64,000 nt of DNA, from positions 34,197-98,196 of the forward strand of contig JAFKFH010000025.1 in NCBI GenBank assembly GCA_017307375.1, read 5' to 3'. Source of the DNA: Alphaproteobacteria bacterium (lineage in GTDB: Bacteria; Pseudomonadota; Alphaproteobacteria; Ferrovibrionales; Ferrovibrionaceae). This document shows positions 17,857-26,200 of this stretch, in pieces. A program made the position numbers and the translations under genes. The notes beneath the pieces are model-generated. The model had not been told where the DNA came from, did no database searches, and worked only from the letters and a program-made list of their open reading frames with translations. Position 1 is the first letter of the stretch, and each line of letters begins with the position of its first letter.

Positions 17857-18824
17857 CACGCGGCCCCCACGCAACGCACCGCCTGCCCGGCCAGGCCCTG
17901 CCGCCACGGCACCGGGCCGGCGCAGGCGTCGCGCGCCTCGCCGCAGCGATTGCGGAAGGCGCAGCCTTCGAGCCGGCCGGTCAGGCTGGGGACGATGCCC
18001 GGGATCGATCCCAGCATCTCGCCCGGCCGGGTGCGGCCGGGCACCGGGATACAGGCGAGCAGCCCGCGGGTATAGGGGTGAGACGGGGCGGCGAACAGCG
18101 AAGCGACCGGACCGGTCTCGACGATCTCGCCGGCATACATCACCGCGACCCGGTCGGCGACGCGGGCGACGACGCCGAGGTCGTGGGTGATCAGCACCAC
18201 CGCCATGCCGAATTCCTGCTGCAGTTCGCGCAGCAGGTGCAGGATCTGCGCCTGGATGGTGACGTCGAGCGCCGTGGTCGGTTCGTCGGCGATGATCAGC
18301 TCGGGGCCGCACATCAGTGCCATCGCGATCATGACGCGCTGGCGCAGCCCGCCCGAAAGCTGATGCGGATACTGGCCCAGCCGGCTTGCCGCGGCGGTGA
18401 TGCCGACGCGTTCAAGCAGGTGGACGGCCCGGTCGCGTGCCTGGGCCGCAGTCACCTTGCGATGGCGCGACAGCGCCTCGGTCAGCTGGTTGCCGATGGT
18501 ATAGGCCGGGTTCAGCGACGTCATCGGCTCCTGGAAGATCATCGCCATGCGGTTGCCGCGCAGGTCGGCCATCCGCCGTTCCGGCAGCGTGGTGAGCTCC
18601 GCGCCGGCAAAACGCAGCGCAGCGGCACGACGGCGCGCCCGCGACGGCAGCAGGCCCATCAGCGCCAGCGACGTCAGCGACTTGCCGCAGCCGGATTCGC
18701 CGACGAGACAGACCAGTTCGCCGCGATCGACATGGAAATCGATGCCGCGCACGGCATGCAGCGTACTGTGACCCAGCGGAATGTCGACATGGAGGTCGCG
18801 GACCTCGAGCAGGTGATCGGTCAT
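17856..18824 (-). CDS. Peptide ABC transporter ATP-binding protein (DppD-type)
   Basis: A 322-residue ATPase, first of the pair. Walker A is [11 protein letters not shown], the signature is [15 protein letters not shown], Walker B is [12 protein letters not shown], and the H-loop is [10 protein letters not shown]. The C-terminal [12 protein letters not shown] part again carries the paired Cys typical of Dpp/Opp ATPases. ATG 18824 ([14 protein letters not shown]) is used; an earlier in-frame Met lies inside the permease gene. The gap to the permease stop is 4 bp. Confidence 0.92.
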   Translation of the reverse strand: MTDHLLEVRDLHVDIPLGHSTLHAVRGIDFHVDRGELVCLVGESGCGKSLTSLALMGLLPSRARRRAAALRFAGAELTTLPERRMADLRGNRMAMIFQEPMTSLNPAYTIGNQLTEALSRHRKVTAAQARDRAVHLLERVGITAAASRLGQYPHQLSGGLRQRVMIAMALMCGPELIIADEPTTALDVTIQAQILHLLRELQQEFGMAVVLITHDLGVVARVADRVAVMYAGEIVETGPVASLFAAPSHPYTRGLLACIPVPGRTRPGEMLGSIPGIVPSLTGRLEGCAFRNRCGEARDACAGPVPWRQGLAGQAVRCVGAA

Positions 18825-18828
18825 CGCG

Positions 18829-19725
18829 TCAGTTCCGGTTTTCCGGCGCGGTGGCATCGCGGATGCCGTCGCCGACGAGATTGATGGCCAGGACGAGGAT
18901 CAGCAGCGTCACGCCGGGAATGGCGATCACCCAGGGCGAAAAGAACATGTACTGCTTGCCCTCGGCGATCATCAGCCCCCAGGAGGGTGCCGGCGGCGGC
19001 ACGCCGAGGCCGAGGAACGACAGCGTCGCCTCGAGCAGGATGGCATGCGCCATTTCCAGCGTCGCGACCACGATCAGCGCGTTCAGAATGTTGGGCAGCA
19101 GCTCGGACAGCAGGATACGTGTCGTCGAGCAGCCGATCGCCTGGGCCGCCGCGATGTAGTCGCCATGGCAGACCTGCATCGTGGCGCTGCGGGTGACGAC
19201 GGCGAAGCGATCCCACAGCAGGAAGCCCAGCACCAGGATGACGACCTGCAGCGATCCGCCGACCAGCGAGGCGACGGCCAGCGCCACCAGGACCACCGGC
19301 ATGGCCAGTCGCGTGGTGATCAGGTAGTTGATCACCGCGTCGGTACGGCCGCCGAAATAGCCGGCCAGCACCCCCAGCGTCGTGCCGATCAGGCCCGAGA
19401 TGACGGTCGCCGACAGGCCGATGATCAGCGACAGGCGGCTGCCGTAGATCAGCCGGCTGAGATAGTCGCGGCCGAGCTTGTCGGTGCCGAGGACATGTTC
19501 CCAGGTTCCCTTGGCATGCCAGATCGGCGGGATCAGCCGGCGCGACAGGTTCTGGGCATACGGATCGTGCGGCGCCAGCAGCGGCGCGAAGATCGCCACC
19601 AGCGCGACCAGGACGAGGATGATGCCGCCGAGCATCAGGCCGTGATGGCCGAAGACGCGGCGCATCGCGGTGGCAAACACCGAGCGGGGCGGCAGATGGT
19701 CGGAAAGCGGAAGGGTCGCGGTCAT
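18829..19725 (-). CDS. Peptide ABC transporter permease (DppC-type)
   Basis: A 298-residue permease with an N-terminal cytoplasmic tail, one transmembrane helix (LMLGGIILVLVALVAIFAPL), the OppC N-terminal stretch (APHDPYAQNLSRRL, then LGTDKLGRDYLSRLIYGSR) and five further helices. The EAA-like loop (YIAAAQAIGCSTTRILLSEL) that contacts the ATPase is intact. One base separates it from the stop of the DppB-type gene. Confidence 0.93.
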   Translation of the reverse strand: MTATLPLSDHLPPRSVFATAMRRVFGHHGLMLGGIILVLVALVAIFAPLLAPHDPYAQNLSRRLIPPIWHAKGTWEHVLGTDKLGRDYLSRLIYGSRLSLIIGLSATVISGLIGTTLGVLAGYFGGRTDAVINYLITTRLAMPVVLVALAVASLVGGSLQVVILVLGFLLWDRFAVVTRSATMQVCHGDYIAAAQAIGCSTTRILLSELLPNILNALIVVATLEMAHAILLEATLSFLGLGVPPPAPSWGLMIAEGKQYMFFSPWVIAIPGVTLLILVLAINLVGDGIRDATAPENRN

Positions 19726-19726
19726 G

Positions 19727-20644
19727 TCAGCGCACCCGGATGCGCGGATCGATCGCCGCGTTGAGGAGATCGGCGCCGAGCGTCAGCAGGATATAGATCG
19801 ATGCGAGGATCAGGACGATCGCCTGCATCACCGGATAGTCGTTGCGGGCGATCGCTTCCCAGGCGAGATAGCCCAGGCCGTGCAGCGAGAACACCGCCTC
19901 GATGACGAGCGAACCGCCGAGCATGAAGCCGAGCTGAACCGCAGCCAGCGCGATCACCGGGATGATCGCGTTGCGCAGGGCATGCTTGAACATGATCGTG
20001 CCCGTCCGCAGGCCCTTGGCGCGGGCCGTGCGGATATAGTCGGATCCGAGCACGTCGAGCATGCCGGTCCGGGTCAGCCGCATGATCGCGGGCGTCGCAT
20101 AGTAGCCGAGCGCGACCACCGGCAGGATGAAACCCTGCCAGCTGTCGGCACCGGAGGCCGGCAGCCAGCGCAGTTGCACCGAGAAGACGATGATCAGCGT
20201 CAGGCCGAACCAGAAGCTCGGCATCGCCTGGCCGAGTACCGCGATCACCAGCGCCAGGCGATCGATCCAGCTGTCGCGCTTGATCGCGGCGATCACCCCG
20301 AGCGGAATGGCGACGATCAGCGCGAAGGCCAGCGCCAGGCCGCCCAGGATCATGGTGACCGGCAGGCGCGAGGCGATCAGGTCGATCACCCGGTCCTGGA
20401 AATAATAGGACCGGCCGAAATCGAGCTGCACCGCATGCCATAGCCAGTCGGCGAACTGGGTGACCAGCGGGCGATCCAGGCCGTATTGCTTGCGCACGGC
20501 CTCGATCTGGGCGGCGGTGGCTTCCGGCCCGGCGATCGACGTGGCGAGATCGCCCGACAGATGCAGCAACAGGAAACAGGCGAGCGACACGGTGAACGCC
20601 ACCGCGATCGCCACGCCCAGTCGGCGCAGCGCGAACCGCAACAT
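19727..20644 (-). CDS. Peptide ABC transporter permease (DppB-type)
   Basis: A 305-residue permease starting MLRFALRRLGVAIAVAFTVS, the typical OppB/DppB opening, with the periplasmic part (AAQIEAVRKQYGLDRPLVTQ) and five more transmembrane helices. The EAA-like loop reads YIRTARAKGLRTGTIMFKHA. It forms a heterodimeric channel with the DppC-type protein. It lies 10 bp downstream of the binding-protein gene. Confidence 0.93.
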   Translation of the reverse strand: MLRFALRRLGVAIAVAFTVSLACFLLLHLSGDLATSIAGPEATAAQIEAVRKQYGLDRPLVTQFADWLWHAVQLDFGRSYYFQDRVIDLIASRLPVTMILGGLALAFALIVAIPLGVIAAIKRDSWIDRLALVIAVLGQAMPSFWFGLTLIIVFSVQLRWLPASGADSWQGFILPVVALGYYATPAIMRLTRTGMLDVLGSDYIRTARAKGLRTGTIMFKHALRNAIIPVIALAAVQLGFMLGGSLVIEAVFSLHGLGYLAWEAIARNDYPVMQAIVLILASIYILLTLGADLLNAAIDPRIRVR

Positions 20645-20654
20645 GACGCGTCGC

Positions 20655-22175
20655 TTACTTCCAGCTGCTCATGTAGAAGCGCGGCAGTTCGTCGGGGAAG
20701 GCCTGGAACTGCAGCTTGTCGGTGGAGACGTAGTCGGTCGAATAGGAGAACAGCGGCAGCCAGTAGACCTCGTCCGATATCCGCTTCAGTGCCGTGCGAT
20801 AGAGCGCGAGCCGCTTTTCGGGATCGACCGTCGCATCGGCCTCGGTCAGCGTCTTGATGACCTCGGGATCCTTCGAGGTGTCGTCCTCGCCGCCCTTGAA
20901 GTAGACCCCGGTCGACGCCGAGGCGTCATTGACCGAGAACGAGCCCCAGGTGTTGAACACCAGCGGCACGGTGCCGGCGCGCAGGTTCTCGCGCATCGCG
21001 GCGTATTTGAGGAAGTTCAGCTTGGCATCGATGCCGACGGCCTTCAGGTAGCCGACCATGGCCTCGGCATAGTCGCGCTCGCGATAGGCCTGGATCTCGG
21101 TCTTGAAGCCCTGGGGATAACCGGCGGCGGCCAGCAGTTCCTTGGCCTTCTTGGGATTGTATTCGTACTTCGTGACCGCGTTCTGGTCGCAGCCGGTCTG
21201 GCTGGGGAAGCAGGCGGCGTGCATGACGTTCGAGCCGCCGCCGACGAGGTTGTCGACCATCGACTTGCGGTCGATCGCCATCGCCACCGCCTGGCGCACG
21301 CGGAGATCCTTGAACGGCGAATTGGCGCTGGACGTCCCGCGCGAATCGAAGGCGACATAGCCGATACGCATCGATTCGGCGGACAACACGCTGATGCCGG
21401 GCGCGGACTTCATGGCCATCGCCTGGTCGTGCGGCACCCGCCAGGTCCAGTCGATCGCGCCGGTCATCAGCGCGGCGACGCGCGATTCGCTGTCCGGCAT
21501 AATGCGGAATTCGAGCTTGCCGATCTTCGGCTTGGGGATCGGGCTGTCGGCGAAATAACCGTCGAAGCGCTCGAGCTTGACACCCTTGCCGCTGGCGACC
21601 GCGGTGATGCGGTAGGGGCCGGAGCCGACCGGCGCCTTGGAGAATCCCTCCAGCCCGACCTGCTGGAAATACTTCGCCGGATAGATCGGCGTCGGGCCCG
21701 AGAGATATTCGAGGGCCGCGGGGAACGCTTCCTTCAGGTGGATGCGGACCTTGTAGTCGTCGAGCTTCTCAGCCGACTTGATCCAGTCGACGTTCTGCTT
21801 GGTCACCACCTTCGATTCCGGCTTCTGCACGTAGTTGAACGTGAAGACGACGTCGTCGGCGGTCAGCGTGTCGCCGTTGTGGAACTTGACCCCGCGGCGC
21901 AGCTCGACATCGAGGGTCTTCGGGTCGACCCAGGTCCAGGACGTCGCCAGATAAGGCTTGTACTTGCCGTCGGCCGGGTCGGCATAGACCAGCGTGTCCC
22001 AGGCATGCCGCGACAGGATCACGCCCTCGCGGAGATTGTTGTGATAGGGGCTGACGTTCTCCGGCTCGCTATCGGAGGCGTAGACCAGCGTGTCGTCGGC
22101 CTTGCCGGCCATGGCGGCGGCGGGAACCAGGGCGACGATGGCAACGCCGAGCGCGAGCAGACCACGGGTGATCAT
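20655..22175 (-). CDS. ABC transporter substrate-binding protein (SBP_bac_5 family)
   Basis: A 506-residue periplasmic binding protein of the peptide/opine/nickel type, first gene of the transporter operon. The signal peptide (ITRGLLALGVAIVALVPAAAMAG) ends near residue 24. Family landmarks include SYLATSWTW-like (KPYLATSWTWVD), VELRRGVKFHNGDTLTADDV, and PVGSGPYRI. ATG 22175 follows GAGAGG; an earlier in-frame Met is rejected because it would mask the signal peptide. The partner M20 peptidases at the operon's end suggest that the ligand is a small peptide or N-acyl amino acid, but the sequence does not prove this. Confidence 0.92.
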   Translation of the reverse strand: MITRGLLALGVAIVALVPAAAMAGKADDTLVYASDSEPENVSPYHNNLREGVILSRHAWDTLVYADPADGKYKPYLATSWTWVDPKTLDVELRRGVKFHNGDTLTADDVVFTFNYVQKPESKVVTKQNVDWIKSAEKLDDYKVRIHLKEAFPAALEYLSGPTPIYPAKYFQQVGLEGFSKAPVGSGPYRITAVASGKGVKLERFDGYFADSPIPKPKIGKLEFRIMPDSESRVAALMTGAIDWTWRVPHDQAMAMKSAPGISVLSAESMRIGYVAFDSRGTSSANSPFKDLRVRQAVAMAIDRKSMVDNLVGGGSNVMHAACFPSQTGCDQNAVTKYEYNPKKAKELLAAAGYPQGFKTEIQAYRERDYAEAMVGYLKAVGIDAKLNFLKYAAMRENLRAGTVPLVFNTWGSFSVNDASASTGVYFKGGEDDTSKDPEVIKTLTEADATVDPEKRLALYRTALKRISDEVYWLPLFSYSTDYVSTDKLQFQAFPDELPRFYMSSWK

Positions 22176-22252
22176 GACGAGTACCTCTCCTGCATCTGTT
22201 GTCGGGCCTTTTGAGGCCAATTTTTATGCACCTGTCTTCAGTGATAGTGATT

Positions 22253-22279
22253 TTGGCAGCGCGTGATCACAATTATAAT
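22253..22279 (+). promoter_or_regulatory. Candidate promoter of LysR gene in divergent region
   Basis: TTGGCA (22253-22258) and a perfect TATAAT (22274-22279) are 15 bp apart, ahead of the LysR ATG at 22324. The spacer contains the palindrome GTGATCAC (22263-22270), which may be an operator. The region is AT-rich compared with its surroundings and also serves the divergent transporter operon. The spacing is shorter than the ideal 17 bp, so this is a candidate only. Confidence 0.45.
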
Positions 22280-22323
22280 GTTTGGAAGTTTCCGTTGCCA
22301 AATCGGCAAGGCATGCTGACGCT

Positions 22324-23217
22324 ATGCTCGATGTCGGCCTGCGCTATTTTCTCGAAGTGGCCCGCTGCGGCTCGATCAGCGGCGCTTCCGCCCGGCTCAA
22401 CGTCGCCTCCTCGGCGATCAGCCGCCAGATTGCCAAGCTGGAGGAGGAGGTGGGGGCGGTACTGTTCGAACGCCGGCCGCGCGGCATGGCGCTCAGCCCC
22501 GCAGGGCGACTGCTTGCCGACTATGCGCGCCGCACCGCGCTGGAGGCCGACCGCGCGATCGCCGAAATCCGCGAATTGCCGAACCTGAACCAGGGCATCG
22601 TCAAGGTCGCGGCGATGGAGGGCAGCGCGATGGACCTGCTGCCGCACGCCTTCCGCACCTTCAACCAGAAGCACGCCGGCGTGCGCTTCGACCTGACCGT
22701 CCAGTCGCCGGGCCTGGTCGCGCGCCGGGTGCGCGAGGGCGAGGCCGATATCGGCATCACCTTCAGCCTGGCGCCCGAGCGCGACATCCGCGTCGAATAT
22801 GCGCTGCGCGCGCCCGTCCTGGCGCTGATGTCGTCGGACCACCCGCTGGCCGGCCGCAAAGCAATCTCGATCACCGAGATGAAGGACCATCCGATCGCGC
22901 TGCCGACGCCCGACACGACGCTGCGCCAACTGTTCGACCTCACCTGCGCGGCCGAAGGCCTGCTGATTGAGCCGGTCCTGACCTGCAACTACATGCCGAC
23001 CCTGAACAGCTTCGCCCGCGCCGGCGGCGGCATCGCGCTGACCGGCCGGCTGTCGGTCGCCCGCCGCCTGCGCAGCGACGGCCTGGCGCTGGTGCCGATC
23101 GCCAATCCGGGCATGCAGGAACGCCGCGTCGAAATCCAGACGATGGCCGGCCGCACCCTGCCCCATGCCGTCAAGGCATTTCTCGACCATCTGATCGCCG
23201 AGATCGAGACGCTGTGA
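22324..23217 (+). CDS. LysR-family regulator of the peptide transporter operon
   Basis: A 297-residue LysR regulator with the HTH at residues 3-62 (RYFLEVARCGSISGASARLN, SSAISRQIAKLEEEVG) and a substrate-binding-like domain (GIVKVAAMEGSAMDLLPHAF). ATG 22324 gives the standard N-terminus. It is divergent from the ABC transporter operon with 148 bp between the starts, the classic LysR arrangement, so it probably controls that operon. The effector is unknown. Confidence 0.9.
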   Translation: MLDVGLRYFLEVARCGSISGASARLNVASSAISRQIAKLEEEVGAVLFERRPRGMALSPAGRLLADYARRTALEADRAIAEIRELPNLNQGIVKVAAMEGSAMDLLPHAFRTFNQKHAGVRFDLTVQSPGLVARRVREGEADIGITFSLAPERDIRVEYALRAPVLALMSSDHPLAGRKAISITEMKDHPIALPTPDTTLRQLFDLTCAAEGLLIEPVLTCNYMPTLNSFARAGGGIALTGRLSVARRLRSDGLALVPIANPGMQERRVEIQTMAGRTLPHAVKAFLDHLIAEIETL

Positions 23218-23262
23218 GGCGACGGCGGAACGAAGCCGCCGCCCCGGCAAGACCGGCGTTGC

Positions 23263-23889
23263 TCAGCGCGCCATCGCGTACGGACCGCCGCGTTCCAGCG
23301 CCGCCTGGTAGGCCGGACGCTGATGCAGGCGCTTGATCCAGCCGTCCATCGCCGGATAGGCGCCGCGCAGGCCGAAGGCGCCGGCCACCTCGGCGACGAA
23401 GCTCATCTGGATGTCGGCGCCGGTGAAATCGTCGCCCAGCAGGAACTGCCTGCCCGCCAGTGCCCGATCGACAAAGCCGAGATGATTGGCCAGTTCGGCA
23501 TCGATGCGCGGGCGAAGCGGGGCGGCCGCCTCGCCGAGCCGGCCGGTGTAGAGATGCAGCATCAACGGCAGCATGGCCGAGCCCTCGGCATAATGCAGCC
23601 ACTGGACGTAGCTGTCATAGGCTGCGGTCTCGGGCGCCGGCTGCAGCCGGCTGCCGCCATGCCGGCGGATGACGTAGTCGATGATCGCGCCCGATTCGTG
23701 GACGGTGCGGTCGCCGTCGGTGATGACCGGCGACTTGCCCAGCGGATGGATCGCCTTGAGCTCTTCGGTGGCCAGCCGGGTCTGGGGATCGCGCTGGTAT
23801 TTCCTGATCTCGTAGGGCAGCGACAGTTCCTCGAGAAGCCACAGAATCCGCTCGGAACGCGAATCGTTCAGGTGATGGACGATGATCAT
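23263..23889 (-). CDS. Glutathione S-transferase family protein
   Basis: A 208-residue GST with an N-terminal thioredoxin-like domain (MIIVHHLNDSRSERILWLLE; KSPVITDGDRTVHESGAIID has the glutathione-binding P-x-ESxAI pattern) and an all-helical C-terminal domain. The order S-x-R near the start suggests a Ser-type active site, as in beta or similar bacterial classes. The substrate is unknown. It is convergent with the LysR gene (45 bp gap) and lies 67 bp downstream of the histidine kinase on the same strand. Confidence 0.88.
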   Translation of the reverse strand: MIIVHHLNDSRSERILWLLEELSLPYEIRKYQRDPQTRLATEELKAIHPLGKSPVITDGDRTVHESGAIIDYVIRRHGGSRLQPAPETAAYDSYVQWLHYAEGSAMLPLMLHLYTGRLGEAAAPLRPRIDAELANHLGFVDRALAGRQFLLGDDFTGADIQMSFVAEVAGAFGLRGAYPAMDGWIKRLHQRPAYQAALERGGPYAMAR

Positions 23890-23956
23890 GGAAGCTCCTG
23901 TCGCCTTTTGACGCGCGACTATGGCCTCGGGCCGGGCACCGCGTCCACCGCCAACG

Positions 23957-25981
23957 TCACCGCGGTTGGAGCGGCTGCCTCGGTATCCTGATCTGGAACG
24001 CCAGCCCCTCGCTCTCCTCGCTCGTGGCCGCGATGGTCCCGCCCAGCTGCTGAGTGACGATATTGTAGATGATCGACAGGCCGAGCCCCGATCCGCCGCG
24101 ACCGCGCGCGGTGGTGAAAAAGGGTTCGAAGATCCGCTTCAGCGTGTCGCGCGACACCCCGACGCCGTCGTCCCGGTAGGCCAGGGCGATCTCGTCGCCG
24201 GTGGCCGCGGCTTCCAGCGTGATGTTGCCGATCCGCCCTTCCGGGAAGCCATGGCTCAGGCTGTTGAGGACCAGGTTGGTGACGATCTGCGACAACGCGC
24301 CCGGATAGGTGTCGATCTGGATTCCGTCGGGGCAGGTGATGACAAGCCGATGCGGCGTGCCGCGCAACGTCGGGCGCAGCGTGGCGACGATGTCGTGCAG
24401 ATAGCGGCCGAGATCGATGCGCTGCAGCGTGTCGGCCGCCTGATCGACCGAGATGCGCTTGAAACTCGCGACCAGATCGGCCGCCCGTTCCAGGTTGCGC
24501 TGGATCACCTCGGTCGCCTCGTGCAGATCCGCAAACAGCGATTCGAACAGGCGCCGGGTCATGCTGCCGTCGCGATAGCGGCGCTGCAGGTCGTTCATGC
24601 GCAGGTCCAGCGCGCCGATCGCGGTGAGGCTGATGCCGATCGGCGTATTGATCTCGTGCGAGACACCGGCGACGAGGCGGCCCAGCGCGGCCATCTGCTC
24701 GGCCTGGCTCAGCGACTGCTGGGCGACATGCAGCCGTGTCAGGTCGGTATGAACCACCAGCAGCCCGCCTTCGGCCGTGCGGATGTGGCGCGCCAGGATG
24801 AAGCGTCCGTCGAGCGTCTCCCCCTGCCACACCCCGGTCCTGGCGATGTCACGGAAATAGGGACTGTCGGCCGGCAGGATGCCGGCCATGGTCGCGACCT
24901 TCATCGCCTCGTCATACGCCAGCCCGACGGCCAGATGCGGGGCCAGGAACGGCAGGATGCGCTGGACGGCGTCGTTCCAGAGAATGAGCCGCAGTTCGGC
25001 ATCGTAGAGCTGGATCGCGCTGTCATTGTTGTCGATCGCATCGCGCAGGCGCTGCTCGGCACGGCGCAGGTCGGTGACGTCGATATTCGTCACGATCGTG
25101 GTGCCGTCGTCGAGATGCTTCGATTTCACCCAGACCGACCGTCCGCTGAGGCTGAGCTGGTCCAGCCCGCCGGCCGGCTTCTCGACGTCGACGAGCCAGG
25201 CCTGCAGCTTTCGTTCGATCAGGTCGGCCGGGGGATCGCCCGCCCCATGGCCCGCGATCAGGATCCGACGCAGCCTCTCGCGTCTGGTCATGCCGATCAC
25301 GGCCTGGCCCGAATAGTTCGGATAGAGGTCTTCGATGGCCTGATTGCAGACCGAGATCCGGTCGTCCGGCGGGTCGTAGACGACCACGCCGACCGGAATC
25401 GCATCGATGATCTGACGCAGGCGCGTCGCCGCCTGCGCGACCTCGCTTTCCGCCTTCTTGCGGTTGGCGATTTCCTTGATCAGCCAGCTGTTGCTGGTGC
25501 GCTGCTCGGCCTCGGCGACCTTCAGGGCGGTGATGTCGGTCTGGACGATGACCAGACCGCCGGTGCTGACCGGACGCGCCTGGTAGCGGACGACCCGGCC
25601 GCTGCTGAAGCTGAACTCTTCCTCGACATACCCCTCGGCGGCGACGCGCGTCACCCAGCGATCGACGATCTTCGCCGCCTCGTCGTCCGACAATCCGTCA
25701 AGCTGCCCGCCCGCGCGCAGCAGTCGCTCGGCCCCGACGCGGCGATGCGTGCCGATGACGCCGTCGGGATCACGCACGGGAAAAAGTTCCTGCATGCGCT
25801 GATTGCGCAGCAACAACCGGTCGTCGCGGCCGTAAACGAGTACGCCGACCGGCATGACGTTGAGAATTTCGCGAAAGAACGCGTCGCGCGCAGCGATCTG
25901 CCGCGATCGCCACCAGATGCCGAACAGCGCGCCCAGGACAAAGCAGAGCAAAGCGACGGCAGCCACACTGGTCGCGTCCAT
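23957..25981 (-). CDS. PAS-domain sensor histidine kinase
   Basis: A 674-residue kinase with one N-terminal membrane helix (about residues 6-25), three PAS domains of the PAS_7 type (about 33-150, 185-305, 313-415), a dimerisation helix with phosphoacceptor H442 (GVSHEINTPIG), and an HATPase domain (NLVLNSLSHG, DDGVGV, GRGGSGLGLS). There is no sensor loop in the periplasm, so it probably senses an internal signal through the PAS domains. ATG 25981 follows AAGGAG; a 13-residue upstream extension is rejected. It is divergent from a response regulator with c-di-GMP domains and is likely its partner. Confidence 0.9.
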   Translation of the reverse strand: MDATSVAAVALLCFVLGALFGIWWRSRQIAARDAFFREILNVMPVGVLVYGRDDRLLLRNQRMQELFPVRDPDGVIGTHRRVGAERLLRAGGQLDGLSDDEAAKIVDRWVTRVAAEGYVEEEFSFSSGRVVRYQARPVSTGGLVIVQTDITALKVAEAEQRTSNSWLIKEIANRKKAESEVAQAATRLRQIIDAIPVGVVVYDPPDDRISVCNQAIEDLYPNYSGQAVIGMTRRERLRRILIAGHGAGDPPADLIERKLQAWLVDVEKPAGGLDQLSLSGRSVWVKSKHLDDGTTIVTNIDVTDLRRAEQRLRDAIDNNDSAIQLYDAELRLILWNDAVQRILPFLAPHLAVGLAYDEAMKVATMAGILPADSPYFRDIARTGVWQGETLDGRFILARHIRTAEGGLLVVHTDLTRLHVAQQSLSQAEQMAALGRLVAGVSHEINTPIGISLTAIGALDLRMNDLQRRYRDGSMTRRLFESLFADLHEATEVIQRNLERAADLVASFKRISVDQAADTLQRIDLGRYLHDIVATLRPTLRGTPHRLVITCPDGIQIDTYPGALSQIVTNLVLNSLSHGFPEGRIGNITLEAAATGDEIALAYRDDGVGVSRDTLKRIFEPFFTTARGRGGSGLGLSIIYNIVTQQLGGTIAATSEESEGLAFQIRIPRQPLQPR

Positions 25982-26000
25982 CCCACACTCCTTACAAGTT

Positions 26001-26017
26001 GCGGTAAGGATTACCGC
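26001..26017. repeat. Perfect inverted repeat in kinase leader
   Basis: GCGGTAA-GGA-TTACCGC, a perfect 7-3-7 inverted repeat, sits 20 bp before the kinase start codon and just ahead of its ribosome site. It could be a protein operator (autoregulation) or, in RNA, a hairpin that affects translation. Confidence 0.6.
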
Positions 26018-26106
26018 CAAAAGGAACGAAAATCATTTTCAATAACGCACGCAGATGTGAATTTTGCCGCAAAACATCAGCGGCATTAATTGAGTAGGAC
26101 AAGTGT

Positions 26107-26154
26107 TGCAAATTTTTGCATTTCGAATGGTGACATCAATGCATCGAATGATGC
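26107..26154. promoter_or_regulatory. Paired inverted repeats ahead of response regulator
   Basis: Two perfect palindromes lie in the AT-rich 219 bp region between the divergent kinase and response-regulator genes: TGCAAA-TT-TTTGCA (26107-26120) and GCATC-GAAT-GATGC (26141-26154). A partial copy of the second (GCATTTCGAATG) lies between them. They are plausible binding sites for a regulator of the signalling pair; which regulator is unknown. Confidence 0.5.
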
Positions 26155-26200
26155 TCTATCCTTAACCAAAGGTAGGGTAGAGAATGCCAAGGCGTAATCG

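Noticed and set aside
17857..18312. Upstream in-frame extension of the DppF-type ATPase.
   Set aside because: It overlaps the DppD-type coding sequence in another frame; the ATG at 17856 gives the normal family N-terminus.
23218..23262. Terminator hairpin between the LysR and GST genes.
   Set aside because: GGCGG/CCGCC pairing exists, but it is short, has no U-run, and such pairs are common by chance at this GC content.
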